Positions 20,978-32,443 of a stretch of DNA of 64,000 nt are shown here, piece after piece. The notes under the pieces were generated by a model. The model was not told where the DNA came from, did no database searches, and saw only the letters and a program-made list of their open reading frames with translations. Both the position numbers and the translations under genes were made by a program. The first letter of the stretch is position 1, and the number at the start of each line of letters is the position of its first letter. Origin of the DNA: Symbiodinium natans (Eukaryota > Sar > Dinophyceae > Suessiales > Symbiodiniaceae); assembly GCA_905221605.1 (NCBI GenBank), contig CAJNDS010000689.1, positions 24,997-88,996 of the forward strand, written 5' to 3'.

Positions 20978-21086
20978 GGGTTTAGGGTTTAGGGTTTAGG
21001 GTTTAGGGTTTAGGGTTTAGGGTTTAGGGTTTAGGGTTTAGGGTTTAGGGTTTTGGGTTTAGGGTTTAGGGTTTAGGGTTTAGGGT
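20978..21086. repeat. (TTTAGGG)n array
   Basis: About 15 near-perfect heptamers with one TTTTGGG variant. Confidence 0.98.
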
Positions 21087-21185
21087 AAATGCCTGCGCAT
21101 TCGTGCCTTCGTAGCTGCATATCTTCGGATGTTACCTTGAGAGAAAGGGAACGAAACCCTAAACCCTAAACCCTGAACCCTGAAC

Positions 21186-21233
21186 CCCAATGCGCGGTGC
21201 AAGGCAGGCCTCGGCATTGGCCTCGAGGTTGGC
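21186..21233 (-). CDS. Candidate 48-nt exon, donor in telomere-like repeat
   Basis: Minus-strand acceptor AGCCCTTCCCAG, 16 codons ANLEANAEACLAPRIG, then GTTCAGGGTTCAGGG, so the donor is a TTCAGGG variant of the repeat. The opposite strand is open too. Confidence 0.35.
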
Positions 21234-21364
21234 CTGGGAAGGGCTGGAGGTTCCCACAACCTCCGTTGTTATCTTTCTTTGGGGGTTTAGGCTTTAGGGT
21301 TTAGCGTTCTGTAGTATGTTAGCAGCAGTTTCAGAGCGTCGGGGTCTGAGGGCTTCTGGATAAT

Positions 21365-21890
21365 CTGCCTCCCCCCCCCCCCCCCACCCGCCCTTCACCC
21401 CTGCCAGAACTGTTAAAACCGATCTGCTCCGATTTGTGACCGGCAATCAAAAATCAGCCAGCAGCCACATGCTCAAAAAACCGTGCTGTCTCAAACATTG
21501 CAGTTGGAAGAGCAATTTTGACAGTTTTGTGCTGGCCGAGTTTTGACATGCTTCTTGTCATTCTAAAACCTAAAAAAGGACAGAGCGCTTAAGATCAAAA
21601 ACATGTTGTATCAAATGTTACAATCGGGGCAAAGGTTTGAACAGTGTTGTGGCAGAAGTTCGGTTATGCTGGCAGAAGTTTAAAACAGCAACATCTGCTA
21701 GCTTTTTTGTCTTAAATCTGAACAGAGAGCCCTCGAAATCAAAAAGCAAGTGTTGTATCGCCTCCAGATCAAAAGTACGTGTTGATCAACTCCTTGCGTT
21801 GGAGTAGAGCAGTTTTGACAGTAGGTTCATCAGCCTCGAGCCAAGCAAGCTTCGGGGACCTTCTGTTCGTCCGTTAGCCACCTGCAATTG
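21365..21890. repeat. Poly-C run and degenerate tandem repeat
   Basis: A poly-C tract at 21371-21385 is followed by unique DNA. Within it a motif set (GTGTTGTATCAAA, TTGGA(G)AGAGCAGTTTTGACAGT) recurs loosely three times between about 21470 and 21830. No coding frame is supported. Confidence 0.4.
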
Positions 21891-22164
21891 GGGGGCTTTC
21901 CTCGAAGTTCGGGCCCCTTTCGAGGGTTCGTTTCCAAGGGTTTCAAGCTACCAGTATTCACGTACCCAAAACCCAAAACGCTACCAACTCTTTCCTAAGC
22001 GCTATCAACCTCAGGAAAGTCCCAAATCCGAAACCCCTGACCCCCAAAGTCCAAGTGTTATAGGAGAAAAGGGTTTAGGGCCAAACCCTTCCAGAACAGG
22101 AATATGAAAACCCTAAACCCTAAACCCTAAACCTTAAACCTTAAACCCCTCCCTCCCCCACAAG

Positions 22165-22220
22165 CACTGTGCGGGCAGGAGGCAATGCGGGAGTCCTTCA
22201 TGGCGACCTGCATCTTGCCA
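22165..22220 (+). CDS. Candidate exon with HGDLHL motif
   Basis: Acceptor CCCACAAG, 56 nt, donor GCCA|GTAACA. The frame gives TVRAGGNAGVLHGDLHLA. HGDLHxxN is the catalytic-loop signature of aminoglycoside-phosphotransferase-like kinases, but the motif here is short and ends at the splice site, so the assignment is only a hint. Confidence 0.3.
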
Positions 22221-22575
22221 GTAACACTGCACCCTAAACCCTAAACCCTAAACCCTCTCGGCTTGGGGTTCAAGGATTCGGGTCTCGGGCTCCGGGCTGG
22301 GCATGTTGGTTTTTGCTTAGGGCTTAGTGTTTGACTCGCGTTTAGGGTCAGGGTCTGTTTTGATTGACACCTCTGATTCTGACCCCTGAACCCCTTCTGT
22401 GCCCCTCCTCTCCAGTCACGCCCGGGACCCAGAATCCGGTGGGAACATCAGCACACTGCCATGCGAAGCTCTGCAAAGATAGTGATTTCCCGATCAAAAA
22501 TAGACCTATGTACACACCTGGACATATGCATCTGTAGTTCACTGTTTCCTTCATCTCAGTAGGACATCGCAAATT

Positions 22576-22831
22576 TCACATGTCCTCTATATTTCCATTG
22601 GGAACCCTCCTCTGTGTGTGCATACTCTCACACGAAGTACTTTCGCATGATTCCATAGGAGATCGTGCATTTTTTCGGCTCCACCCCCTACTGATGGCCG
22701 TGCGAGGTCTCGACCGCGTGACACTTGCAAGCGACGTGCCGAACCTGACGTGCGCTGTCTTGGCAGGGCAGGGTTCAAAGAATAACGACAATCACATATT
22801 ACTACTTTTTGATTCCCAAAACTTGAGTTAA
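22576..22831. other. Dual-strand open segment, coding strand unresolved
   Basis: A 250-bp stretch free of telomere-like repeats is open on both strands: plus SSIFPLGTLLCVCILSHEV... and minus RFGTSLASVTRSRPRTAI.... A plus-strand acceptor TTCCATAG could lead into another frame. I cannot decide which, if any, is real. Confidence 0.25.
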
Positions 22832-22922
22832 CCCCTGCCCTAAATCCTAAGCCCTAAATCCAGAACCCTAAGCCCTACACCCCTAACCCCTGACCCCTAA
22901 ACCCTAAACCCAGAACCCTCAG

Positions 22923-22989
22923 CTTTGTCGAGTGGGCCTTCTGCCGCAGGGATCGGACGATGCTGGACAGGTCCGGGCTGCGCGCCTGG
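22923..22989 (+). CDS. Candidate internal exon, acceptor in telomere-like repeat
   Basis: The acceptor AG belongs to a repeat variant, ACCCTCAG. The 67 nt exon gives FVEWAFCRRDRTMLDRSGLR-AW and is followed by GTAGACGTAGGGTTTAGGG. Both other forward frames are open too, but this one has the most protein-like composition. Confidence 0.4.
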
Positions 22990-23802
22990 GTAGACGTAGG
23001 GTTTAGGGTTTAGGGTTTAGGGTTAAGGGTTAAGGGTTTACGGTTTGGGGTGCAGGCTGGGTTGAGGACTGGGTTGACGACTTTCTACCTTGAGGCCTGC
23101 TGCGTTGGCTGCTTCAGGGCTCAATGTCACAGGGCATAGGGGTTTGGGGTTTAGGGTTTAGGGGTCCGGGTTTAGGACCTGGAGTTTACGGAAACTTCGG
23201 ATTTCGGACGGTAGGTCGGTCTTTGTTCGTGTCCCCCTCTGCGCAAGCTTGCCCTAAACCCTAAACCCTAAACCCTAAGCCTTCCAGCCTGAAACCATGA
23301 GCCTTTAAACTCTAAGCCCCCAAACCCTTCAACTCGAAGCCCTTTCATTCTCAACGCCTCAACCATAAACGCTAAAGTGACAGAAGTCCCTCTACATCAT
23401 AAAGCCGGTAGGGATTTAGGCGCCTCACATCCCCCGTATAGATACCCTGTAAGGGAGTCTATCGGGTCTCCCCACATACTATGCCACTACTCCTCTTCCT
23501 GCTACTATCTGACTCGGAACCGAGGCACTACAACCCAATTTGAGCTCATGGCCCCCAAGGGTTTAGGGTTTAGGGTTTAGGGTTTAGGGTCACCCCAAAC
23601 ACTAGACCTTTCACCTCGATTCCTCAGCGACTTCGGGCCAAAAAATGGGCAAAAAGTCCTTGCACGCTCCTGAGGGGTGAACAAGTACCCCATAAAAAGA
23701 AAAGAAACGGAGGAATAAGATATCCTAAGCCCTAAGGCCTACAACCCTAAACCCTAAACCCTAAACCCTAAACCCTAAACCCCAAACCCTGAACCCCAAA
23801 AC

Positions 23803-23887
23803 CGCCTCGGCTTCTGCCAGCGCCAGCTCCGTGGCACGAAGGTCCGCGTCCCGGCGGCCCAGGACGAGGCGCAGTGCCACGCCGGGG
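23803..23887 (-). CDS. Candidate coiled-coil exon
   Basis: Minus-strand acceptor AAATCCTCAG and donor GAGGCG|GTTTTGGGG enclose 85 nt. The frame reads GVALRLVLGRRDADLRATEL then ALAEAEA, a strong helix with heptad-like Leu spacing. The array on either side has the CCCTAAA-exon-TTTAGGG polarity. Confidence 0.5.
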
Positions 23888-24202
23888 CTGAGGATTTGGG
23901 ACTTGGGCTTTTTTAGGGTTTAGGGTTTAGGGTTTAGGGTGAGAAGGGGTGGGCTTAAGGCCTAGTGTATAGAGCCTGGGGTTGAGGATCTTCTACAAAA
24001 GGTGTAACCATGACTCCTAGTACATGGATCTGGGGTTAAGCGTTTTAGGGGCTTAGGGGCGACACTGCTGAAGCTGAACCTCAACACCCCAACCCCCTCC
24101 CTTCCCCCTCCCTCTCCCTGCCAACCCTAAACCCTGAACCCTAAACCCTGAACCCTAAACCCTAAACCCCAAACCCCGAACCCTAAACCCCAAACCCTAA
24201 AC

Positions 24203-24269
24203 AAGAAATGAGCGAGTGAAGCCCGAAGCCTCCTTCAGCCTATCAGCCGCTACGCACTTCAAGACCTTC
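24203..24269 (-). CDS. Candidate exon, donor is GTTTAGGG
   Basis: Minus-strand acceptor CTGATGCAAG, 67 nt, then CTT|GTTTAGGGTTTGGGG. The frame gives KVLKCVAADRLKEASGFTRS-FL. Its entry phase fits the exon 24749-24797 when that is read as APARTPTAEADQRAE, so the two may be consecutive. Confidence 0.45.
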
Positions 24270-24326
24270 CTTGCATCAGTTCAGCATGAAACCCTAAACC
24301 CTAAACCCTAAACCCTAAGCCCTAAC

Positions 24327-24440
24327 ATTAGGGGATAGGATTAGGGGGCCTGGGGATATAGACCCTCTGAATAAGGTCCCAGTTTAAGAGAGCCAGAAGA
24401 GGGTTAAGAAGGGGTTCCCTTTTAAGGGTCCCCCTGATCC
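24327..24440. repeat. Dispersed repeat A, copy 2
   Basis: Second copy of the 17215-17330 element with the same block order. Confidence 0.75.
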
Positions 24441-24657
24441 TACCTGGAAACATACCACAGGGTCCGGGTGGTTATAAGTAGGGTTGCAGAAGTTGTAGCC
24501 AACTTGCTTGGCACTTATTAAGTGGCTTTATAAATCCACATACCCCTAAGGAACACACCATCAACCCCAAATCCCCAACTCCTCCTCAAGCCTGACCCCC
24601 TAGACCCTGAACCCTAAACCCCAAACCCTAAACCTTAAACCCTAAACCTGTACACCC

Positions 24658-24741
24658 GAAACCCTAAACCCTAAACCCTAAACCCTAAACCCTAAACCCT
24701 AAACCCTAAACCCTAAACCCTAAACCCTAAACCCTAAACCC
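24658..24741. repeat. (CCCTAAA)n array
   Basis: Twelve clean heptamers directly upstream on the plus strand of the exon candidate 24749-24797; a TTTAGGG tract (24820-24960) lies on its other side. Confidence 0.97.
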
Positions 24742-24748
24742 CACACAC

Positions 24749-24797
24749 GCCTCCGCTCTTTGATCTGCCTCCGCAGTTGGCGTCCTCGCTGGAGCGC
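24749..24797 (-). CDS. Candidate 49-nt exon between inverted telomere-like arrays
   Basis: Minus-strand acceptor ACGCGGCCAG and donor GGC|GTGTGTGGGG. Two frames are open: ALQRGRQLRRQIKERR and APARTPTAEADQRAE; the second matches the phase of 24203-24269. On the plus strand LASSLERLAA after CCTCCGCAG is an alternative. Confidence 0.35.
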
Positions 24798-24799
24798 CT

Positions 24800-26275
24800 G
24801 GCCGCGTTTGGGTTTAGGGGTTGGGTTTAGGGTTTAGGGTTTAGGGTTTAGGGTTTAGGGTTTAGGGTTTAGGGCTTAGGGCTTAGGGCTTAGGGCTTAG
24901 GGTTTAGGGTTTAGGGTTAACGGTTTAGGGTGTAGGGTTTGGGGTTTGGGGTTTAGGGTGGGGCCCTGGAATGAGCGATTTTGGGCTTAGAATGGGTTCA
25001 GGCGTGGGGCGTGGGGCTTGGGGCATGATTGGGGGTTTTGGGGCTTCCGGCGCGGGGGCTTCTAGGGTTGGGGGCCTATAGAGCTCGGGTGGCTTAAGGT
25101 TGAGGGTATGCGGTTTTGATGAACCTAAACCATAAATCCTGAACATTTTACATTCTTGCTTGTCATGTTGTGCTATTTTGGGCTAGAAGTCGATGGCCCT
25201 TGCGCTTCGTTCTGCCTGGGCATGCGTTTCCGGATTGTGTGAGGTCTCGAAACCCACAGTCTACCCCCCCCCGCAAAGCATATACGGTAACAATGTTCTA
25301 AACCCTAAACTGGGTTTAGGGCTTTAGGGTTTAGGGGTGTGGGTTTAGGGCTTGAGGGCTCAGGTCAGGGTTTCGGGGTTGCGGCTTCTCTTTTCATAGA
25401 AGAAGTCGGGCCTTCGGATGTTGATGCCCCAACATATGCCGCGAATGCTCTTTAGGGTTTAGGGCTTAGTGCTTCGAACGTTCCATGAAAAATGTTGTGT
25501 TTTTTTGGGCATGGCTCCTAGCAGCCCGAGGAGGTCACAACCTCTGAGCCCGACAGCTCAAATCCACCAAAACCCTGCACAAAGGCACGATCTTCAAGAA
25601 CGCCGGAAATCCTTTCGCTGAGACGACCAGAACGCTCCCCCTTTGCACGTCACCCAGGTAGAAAATGGCAAGGTTATGTACGTATGTATATCTGTATATA
25701 TGTACACCTTAACTTCTGAAACGCGTCTAGACCAGTTCAAGCCAAAACACCTAACTCTGCCAAAGGATCCAAAAATCATGAGAGTGAGCCGAGCCTGAAT
25801 CCGCAAGACCTGGTGCGCTGCATTGCTTTAGCCCTAAACCCTAAACCCTAAACCCTAAACCCTAAACCCCTTAGAGCTGTTCAGAGTTTTTGGGGTTGAG
25901 GCTGCTCAAGGTTCTGGAATCTGGATCTTGGGGCTTTCCTCTTCAGCCCGCGGAAAGCCCGAACCCTGAACCTTACGGGGAAGGAGGGCAGTCCCCAAAC
26001 CCAAAACCCAAAACCCTAACCCTAACCCTAAACCCTAAACCCTGAACCCTAAACCCTAAACCCTAAACCCGAAACCTAAAATTTGAATCCTTGAACCCCA
26101 AAATCCAGGGGTTGAGGGTTCTGGGGCTTGGGCTGCGAGGCACAGCCTTTAGACTCGGAGACGGAAGGACTTTTTCCTGAAGAACCCCCCGGCCAAAACC
26201 AGGGTTTAGGGTTTAGGGTTTAGGGTTTAGGGTTTAGGGTTTGTGGTTTGGGGTTTAGGGTTTGGGGTTTAGGGT
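24800..26275. repeat. Telomere-like mosaic; repeat B copy 2
   Basis: A long TTTAGGG tract with GGGCTTA variants at 24820-24960, scattered islands after it, repeat B copy 2 at 25862-25960, and CCCTAAA/TTTAGGG arrays at 25830-25870, 26005-26070 and 26200-26240. No supported gene. Confidence 0.55.
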
Positions 26276-26389
26276 CTAGGGGTTGTTGCATGGTCCCTTA
26301 GTGTGGACCCTTAAAAGGGGACATACTTCAGAACCCTGTAAAGGAGGTAGGGACCACAGCAAGGGCCCATGCAACTAATCCCTATTTTG
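26276..26389. repeat. Foldback (MITE-like) element G
   Basis: The left end AGGGGTTGTTGCATGG(T)CCCTTAG and the right end, reverse complemented, AGGGATTAGTTGCATGGGCC, match at about 20 of 24 positions. The element lies directly behind a TTTAGGG array. No coding capacity. Confidence 0.65.
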
Positions 26390-26394
26390 ACCAT

Positions 26395-26514
26395 TTCAGG
26401 AAGAATAAACAAACAAATAAATAAAATACATCAATACAAATATGAATATACAAGAAAAATTTGAAAAAAACAAGTCAAAAACACATAAGTAAATATAAAT
26501 AAATATAAATATAT

Positions 26515-26545
<31 letters not shown>

Positions 26546-27190
26546 TTTGCTTATTTCTTTGTTTATTTATGTGTATGGTATCCCCCCTCGTTTTCCACGC
26601 TTTTTTGGCTTATTGCCTCTTCTTTTTCTGTTTGCTGGTCCTGTGCTGTCGTTCCTTCTTCATGTGGCTACACCTGTCCCTATTTTCTCGCCTTCAGGCA
26701 AGCAAAAAATAGGGACAATACAGCACTTCTGCAGTGTCACGAGGCGAAAGTGCTGTGCCGTCTCCATTTTTTGCTTGCAGGTACCCATAAAGTGCCGTAC
26801 TGTCCCTAAACAACCTAAAAAACCAATCCTTCTGGAACTAATGCTATTAAATTGGGCTTTTTGAGAACGAAGTAGAACCAGCTATTTGCTTTCATAATCT
26901 TGTTTGCGCTTGCAATTTAATTGTAAACTTGTGCACGAATTATATGAGAAACGCGCACACAATATCATTAAAGTGAAGAGAACTAAATAACCTCACAGAA
27001 TCTCCCATTAAATTATTACGTGAATGAAGCGAAATAAATTAACGCAGTTCATGAATTCACGCTACATTCACACTAATAATTTGCCCTTTAGTTTTTTTGC
27101 ATGGCGCACGAGATAAAGGCACCATATGTATTTATATATAAATATAAATATAAATATAAATATAAACATATATATATATATGTATACGAT
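26395..27190. other. AT-rich island with hairpin cluster
   Basis: Base composition differs sharply from the surroundings. It contains (TA)n runs (26510-26545, 27160-27182), an (ATAAAT)n stretch, and between 26655 and 26810 nested inverted repeats such as TGTCCCTATTTT / AAAATAGGGACA and CAGCACTT / AAGTGCTG. The 26880-27120 part is plain AT-rich DNA without a recognisable gene. Confidence 0.6.
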
Positions 27191-28225
27191 TCTCCCTTTT
27201 GGGGGGGGTTCTGAAGCAACTAGTAGTGGAAAGGCGATCCCCAGAGACCCTTGCGCCCTTTTGGGTTTCAGGGGTTTAGGGGTTCAGGGCCTTTGGGTTT
27301 TAAGGGTTCGCGGTTTCAGGTCTTGAAGCCTTCTTGCTCCCAAGCACTTCTCTTAGTCGGCTTTCCTCGGCAGTTTAAGCGACCACCCAGAACACCCGTG
27401 TGGCATACTGGGCGTTAACAAGGGAACCTGGGGAATGATTTGCGCTAAGTAGGACACCTCACCCTAATACAAGAGGGACACATGGCGGGGATCCAGAATC
27501 CTAATCCCTAAGCCCCCTAAGCTCTAAGCCCAACTAAACCCTAGGAATCCAGGTCCAAAAAGCAGAAGGAAAACCTTAGGCCTTAGAACGTCCCTAAACT
27601 TTACACCGCAAACCGGGTTTTCTCTGGGCAGAAGGCCGTGAGGGCATCTTTGCGCAGGTTCGGGAATCATTCGGGTCCAACCAGTTGGACTCGAACCCAG
27701 CCCTGGTAGGCTGGTCTAAGTATGGTTCTTCGTACCTGAAAAAAAGGGGGTTCGAACAAGTTGCAGCAGCAGTTGTCCTAGTTTTAACCCCATACACAAC
27801 AGGCCCTGCACGAGGCCGCGGCGCTCGCGAGCTCCTTGTCCTCCTCAGGGCTAAGCCCCAAACCCCTAAACTCTAAACCCCAAACCCTAAACCCCAAACC
27901 CCAAACTCTAAACTTTAGAACCCCAAACCCCAGGCTCCGGAGTCGTTCAAATAGGGCTTCGGGCTACCGGAGGAAGCACACCCCTAAACCCTACATCCCC
28001 AACCCCTGAAGCAACACCCGAAACACCTGATTGTTTAACCCCTAAGGCCCTAAAAGCCCCATTCTGTCCGTGGCGTTCTAGAAAACGAAACCCCTAAACC
28101 ACCTCTAACGCCCTAAACCCTTAAACCCCTTAAACGCCTTAAACCCCTGAATCCTTAAACGTAAAACCCCCTAACACCCTGCAACCCGAAGCCCTACACC
28201 CCCAAACCCTCAACCCTAGACCTAA
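27190..28225. other. Unique DNA and degenerate repeats, no supported gene
   Basis: Weak CCCTAAA variants (27840-28220) and unique DNA. Frames at 27594-27797 (minus) and 27685-27876 (plus) overlap on opposite strands and neither convinces. Confidence 0.4.
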
Positions 28226-28332
28226 ACCCCTACTTAGTTGCTGAGTTCAGAAGCACCCAAAAAGTGTACACTTTCAGATGTTTTTGGGGATTATGGTATG
28301 CCCAAAAAGAAAAGGTGTACTCATTCAGCTAC
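28226..28332. repeat. Foldback element, family C, copy 2
   Basis: Same order of parts as 3767-3872: CTTAGTTGCTGA, AGTGTACACTTT, GGGGATTATGGTAT and a TTCAGCTACGAAG end. A half copy (TTTGCTGAGTTCAGAAGCCCC...AGTGTACACTTT) is at 29010-29055. Confidence 0.65.
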
Positions 28333-28394
28333 GAAGCCTACACCCCTAAACCCTAAACCCCAAACCCTAAACCCTAAACCCGAAGCCCCTAAGC

Positions 28395-28474
28395 CCTGCC
28401 TCTGTGGCGTTCTCGAAAGCCAGAACTGCGGCCGCCTTCGCTGCCTCCCGAAGCCGGACGGAGCCGACGCCAGC
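28395..28474 (-). CDS. Candidate exon with GC donor
   Basis: Minus-strand acceptor CGCCCCCAAAAG, 80 nt, then CAGG|GCTTAGGGG, a GC donor inside a GGGCTTA repeat variant. The frame AGVGSVRLREAAKAAAVLAF then ENATEA is a convincing helix. Function unknown. Confidence 0.45.
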
Positions 28475-28499
28475 CTTTTGGGGGCGGTGGGTTTATGGT

Positions 28500-30540
28500 T
28501 TAGGGTTTAGGGTCTAGGGTTTTAAGGTTTAGGGGATGAGGGAATAAGGGCCCGATATATACCCTTAGTAGGGAATGAGGGAATTAGGACCCTATACAAG
28601 TATACCCTCAAAGGGTAGTTTGGGTCTTCGTAGGGAAGGAGGGAATGCGGTACCATACTATAGGGGTCGGAATAGTTGCGAAGAGTATTCCCTTGTGGTC
28701 CCTATATAGCTATACTGTAACAACCCCTCAAAGCCCTATTCTAATTATGAAGGCCCCTATATTGTGCATACCCTTTCAGGGATGGAAAAAAAAGGCTCGC
28801 ACTCCCGCATTCCGTACGAAGGTCCAGCCAGTTTTGAGGGGCGGTGGGTTGGGCATTGGGGGTTGGAGGGCTCCGGTTTTTGGGGCATTTTAGAGGCAAT
28901 TCGGGTTTATGGGAGGTTTTAAGGTTTGGTTGCGTAGGGATTCACAAGAGTGTTTCAGTGGATCTTTTTGTCGGTTAGAGTTCTTGCGTGCTGTCGTCGT
29001 GTTTGGAGTAACTTTGCTGAGTTCAGAAGCCCCCCAAAGTGTACACTTTTCGTTCGAGACGGGAATGCAGGTTATAACAAGGAACCCAATAAGGTACCCC
29101 TAATTCAATAGCCCCCATCTGGGATGTTCGGGGCAAGGCGCGCGCAAGCCTAAACTCCCCGTCATGCTTTGTGGAAGGATCTTCTCTGAAGATTGGCGTG
29201 AGGATCGTTGAGGTCTTCTGAATTGTTCGGGGTTTCTCAGAAGCTCTGGGGTTTTGAGTGATCGTTGAGTGATCTTTTGCGCAACTCTTCGGGGCTCTGA
29301 AACCCTAAACCCTGAACCCTAATAGCTCTAAACCTCGGCATCCTAGAAGTGCCAACCCCTCTCCCCTCCCCTTCCCCCTCCGCAGAACACCGCCTTGATC
29401 CGACGTGCAGGCAGACCTTCCAGAAGAATCGACCTCAAAGGAGGTGGACCGGGGAGCTACACACTCAAGGGGTATCAGGAGGGACCCCTAGGTCTTATTC
29501 CCCTATCAAACCCCTTATACACCTTATGTAGTCCGCATATACCTAAGCAGCCCCGAAATAACCCCCAAATTGAAATACGTCTGAGGGGTTCGAGATGCAC
29601 AAGCCCTGATCCCTACCACGCGCTTTCCGCTTTCCCACCTCCTCCGCCCCCCCCCCCCCCCCCCCCCCTTCCCCGGTCGTAAATAGCCACAGAGCTACTT
29701 GTACTTCCATGGGTAGTTATATTAGTTGGTGTTTTGATGTGCTTTAAAGAGGTAATACTCAGAACGTGCTGGGGCACTTGTGAACGATGTCCTCAAGGCA
29801 TCCATGAAAGCAAGCGTGACTGCTTTGTCATCAGGATCCTTGCGATAGGGGGTTTAGGGTTTAGCGTTTGGGGTTGGTTTAGGGTTGAGGGTTTGGGGTT
29901 TAGAGGGCTCAGCGGCCAATGTCAGGAAAGCACGCAGTCGGGCAACAAAAGGCCCTGAGCACCAGAGGACCTCGTCGTGGAACGAACGTTCTAAGAGTCA
30001 ACGGGCAGGCTTACCGAAGCAGAAGCCGCGGTACTTGGTGCCCTAAACCCGAAACCCTAAACCCTGGACCCTAAACCCCGAAATAGCTGGTGCAGTACTG
30101 TAGGGGGGCGCCTTGCCGTCTGAGCTTTTAAGATCTTTTGGGGCGTATGGTTGAAGGTCAGCCTCACTGCCTAGCAGTACCAAACGTTAAGCAGGGGGCC
30201 GGAATGGCTGGCTACGGGTTGCAGGGGTTGAGGCCCGAACATGCTCAACAAGGGCTGGAAGTCGCTGAGGTCATGGCCAGGGAACATCGTCCACCCTGAC
30301 CAGGCGATCCTAGGCGAGTTCGGACCCTCCTCTGTGGTCCCCGTGTTGCTTTCTAGAGGAACCCTCTACTGCCCGAGAGGCTCCATGGAATGCAGTCTTT
30401 GGGGGTCCGGTATACATGCGTCGGAGGCCAAAGCCTAAACCGGAAGCCTAGGCCTAAAACCCCTGAATCCGAAGTCTCAGCCCTAAACCCTAAACCCCAC
30501 CTAAGCCATAATTCCTGAACCTCAACCCTGAACCCTACAC
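28500..30540. other. Mixed unique and telomere-like DNA
   Basis: Contains a foldback C half copy (29010-29055), repeat J copy 2 (29455-29575), a poly-C run (29646-29668) and weak repeat islands. Plus-strand frames at 28645-28893, 28909-29103 and 30241-30438 are open but not convincing. Confidence 0.4.
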
Positions 30541-31905
30541 CCGAAATTGTTGTGTCAGCTGGGAGTTGAGTTGAAGCGCTCTTACAGCGGGAGACTCATC
30601 AAGGAAACCCAACACACCGAAGCCCAGGCCCTGCGATGCGTCACCTTCTAAGAAGACTGTTGCAAGGTTGTTTAGGGTGATCAGGTTGAAGGGCGTAAAA
30701 ACACCAAATGTCTCTGAGTACCTATTCTTGAGATATTTCCTAATTATTGTAAGCACTGTATCCCTAAACCTTAAACCTCAGACCCCAATCCCTTCAACCC
30801 TAGACGCTGAACCCGCAACTGTCGTATCCTTGGGTTTATCTTAGCTTTGGAGTAGACCCGGGGAAAAAATTATATACTTTTTAGGTAGAAGTAGCTATAA
30901 TAGGAACCCAGAACCAAAAAAAGTATTAACGTATAGTACTCCAAGACTCAGTTATTTTGGGGGCACCTCTACTTTGGCACTGAGCCAGGAGGCTCCTGGT
31001 CGAACACCGATCCTGGAGCGTGGCGGTTTGGGGATGAAGGGCTTAGGGGTTTAGGGTTTAGGGTTAGGGGGTTAGGGTTTAGGGTTAGGGGTTTAGGGTT
31101 TAGGGTTTAGGGGTCGAGGGTTGGAGGGGCTGAGGGTGTCGGGTTTAGGGATGAAGGGGTTGGAGAATTAGGGGTTGGACGGGTTTGAAGGGTGGGTGAC
31201 TGGGGCTTAGGACTATTGAGGGTTGATGGCTTGGGGGGGGGTTAGACTCTTAGGGGCTGAGGCAAACGCTAACGCCTCAGAGTTCAGGACTGCAGGTAAA
31301 GGCCTTTGCTGATGGTTGAAGGATTTGGGCTTGGAGGCTAGTGGCCTTCAGCCAATAATCCCAACTTTCAAGCATGTGTTTTTGCCCAAAACCAAACGAG
31401 TAACCCTAAACCCTAAACCCCAATACTGAACCCTAACTCTAAACCTTCATTGGAATCTTCAAAAGTGTACTTTTCTGAAGGAAAGTAGAGTTCCTCAGAA
31501 GGTGCCCTCCCGAACTTCGGCAACGACCTCACATGTGGGGTGGATCGACATGACGGACCCTTCTTGGGTAACCCTAAATATACTTGACAGCTCTTTTGAC
31601 TTAGTAAGTCTACTTCGTATCCCTTACAAACCCTACTAATAATCTCCACAAACTCAACTTACTAACCTACATACGAAGTCAAAAGGGCCTCCAAGTGACT
31701 TATGCGGAAAAAAGGGACCCACCCCCCATCTTAGGTAACCTACCATCCTTCGACGTGATCCCCAAGAACCCAAACCATTTTTGCAGGGTACCCAAGAATC
31801 CTAGAGGGGCTTTATCCAATAACTTACGAGAAAGTAGTTCTTTGGGTATCGAAATAACTTACAAGAAAGTAGTTTGGTTTCTGAAGGTAAGCCTCAAAGT
31901 TTAAT
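30540..31905. other. Unique DNA with G-rich repeat tract
   Basis: Degenerate TTTAGGG tract at 31030-31260, otherwise unique sequence. Minus-strand frames at 30535-30756 and 31413-31649 and a plus-strand frame at 31695-31904 are open without recognisable features. Confidence 0.35.
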
Positions 31906-31907
31906 GT

Positions 31908-32036
31908 CCTAAACCCTAAACCCTAAACCCTAAACCCTAAACCCTAAACCCTAAACCCTAAACCCTAAACCCTAAACCCTAAACCCTAAACCCTAAACCC
32001 AAAACCCTAAACCCTAAACCCTAAACCCTAAACCCC
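31908..32036. repeat. (CCCTAAA)n array
   Basis: About 18 heptamers with one AAACCCA variant, directly before exon candidate 32040-32092. Confidence 0.97.
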
Positions 32037-32039
32037 TAC

Positions 32040-32092
32040 GCCAGACGTCTCAACGCATCCGCGGTGCTCATCTGCCCAGCTCCGGAGGCGAA
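32040..32092 (-). CDS. Candidate 53-nt exon
   Basis: Minus-strand acceptor GGGCCTTCGCAG and donor GGC|GTAGGGG at the edge of the array. Frame FASGAGQMSTADALRRL. The plus strand is also open. Confidence 0.3.
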
Positions 32093-32281
32093 CTGCGAAG
32101 GCCCAGCAGGGGCCCTAGGATGGTTTTTGTTGTTTTTTTTGGGGCGGGGGGGGGGGTTAAGGTTTAGGGTTATTCTTCTTATGTCTTTTTTTGGGCTGGG
32201 GGGGGGGTTGGGGTTTAGGGTTTAGGCGTTCAGGGGGTTTAGGGTTTGTGGTTTAGGGATTTAGGGTTTTTGGGGTTCCAG

Positions 32282-32443
32282 GAGCCGAAAAAGGTGAGTC
32301 GTGCTACGGAAGTGTGGTTTCGGAGGCACAGGCATCCCAAACTGCGCCGCGCCAACGAGAGCTGGTTCCATGCTGCTGCAGCTCTGCTTGAGAAGCGACC
32401 TCTACATCTTGTTGGGGATCTTTGTTCGTCTAGGCAGAGCTGA
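32282..32443 (+). CDS. Candidate terminal exon, 53 residues
   Basis: Acceptor GGGGTTCCAG, then EPKKVSRATEVWFRRHRHPK, LRRANESWFHAAAALLEKRP and LHLVGDLCSSRQS with a TGA stop at 32441-32443. This is one of the longest clean exon candidates here. The basic, Trp- and His-containing start and helical middle are protein-like. No family recognised. A GT inside it (AAAAAG|GTGAGTCG) could act as an alternative donor. Confidence 0.5.
   Translation, partial: EPKKVSRATEVWFRRHRHPKLRRANESWFHAAAALLEKRPLHLVGDLCSSRQS

Noticed and set aside
26547-26864. 105-residue plus-strand membrane protein
   Set aside because: The frame runs through nested inverted repeats of the AT-rich island, and its hydrophobic part is pyrimidine-rich DNA.
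27680-27770. tRNA gene (GGACTCGAACCC resembles a T-arm on the minus strand)
   Set aside because: The T-stem does not pair and no acceptor or anticodon stem could be drawn.
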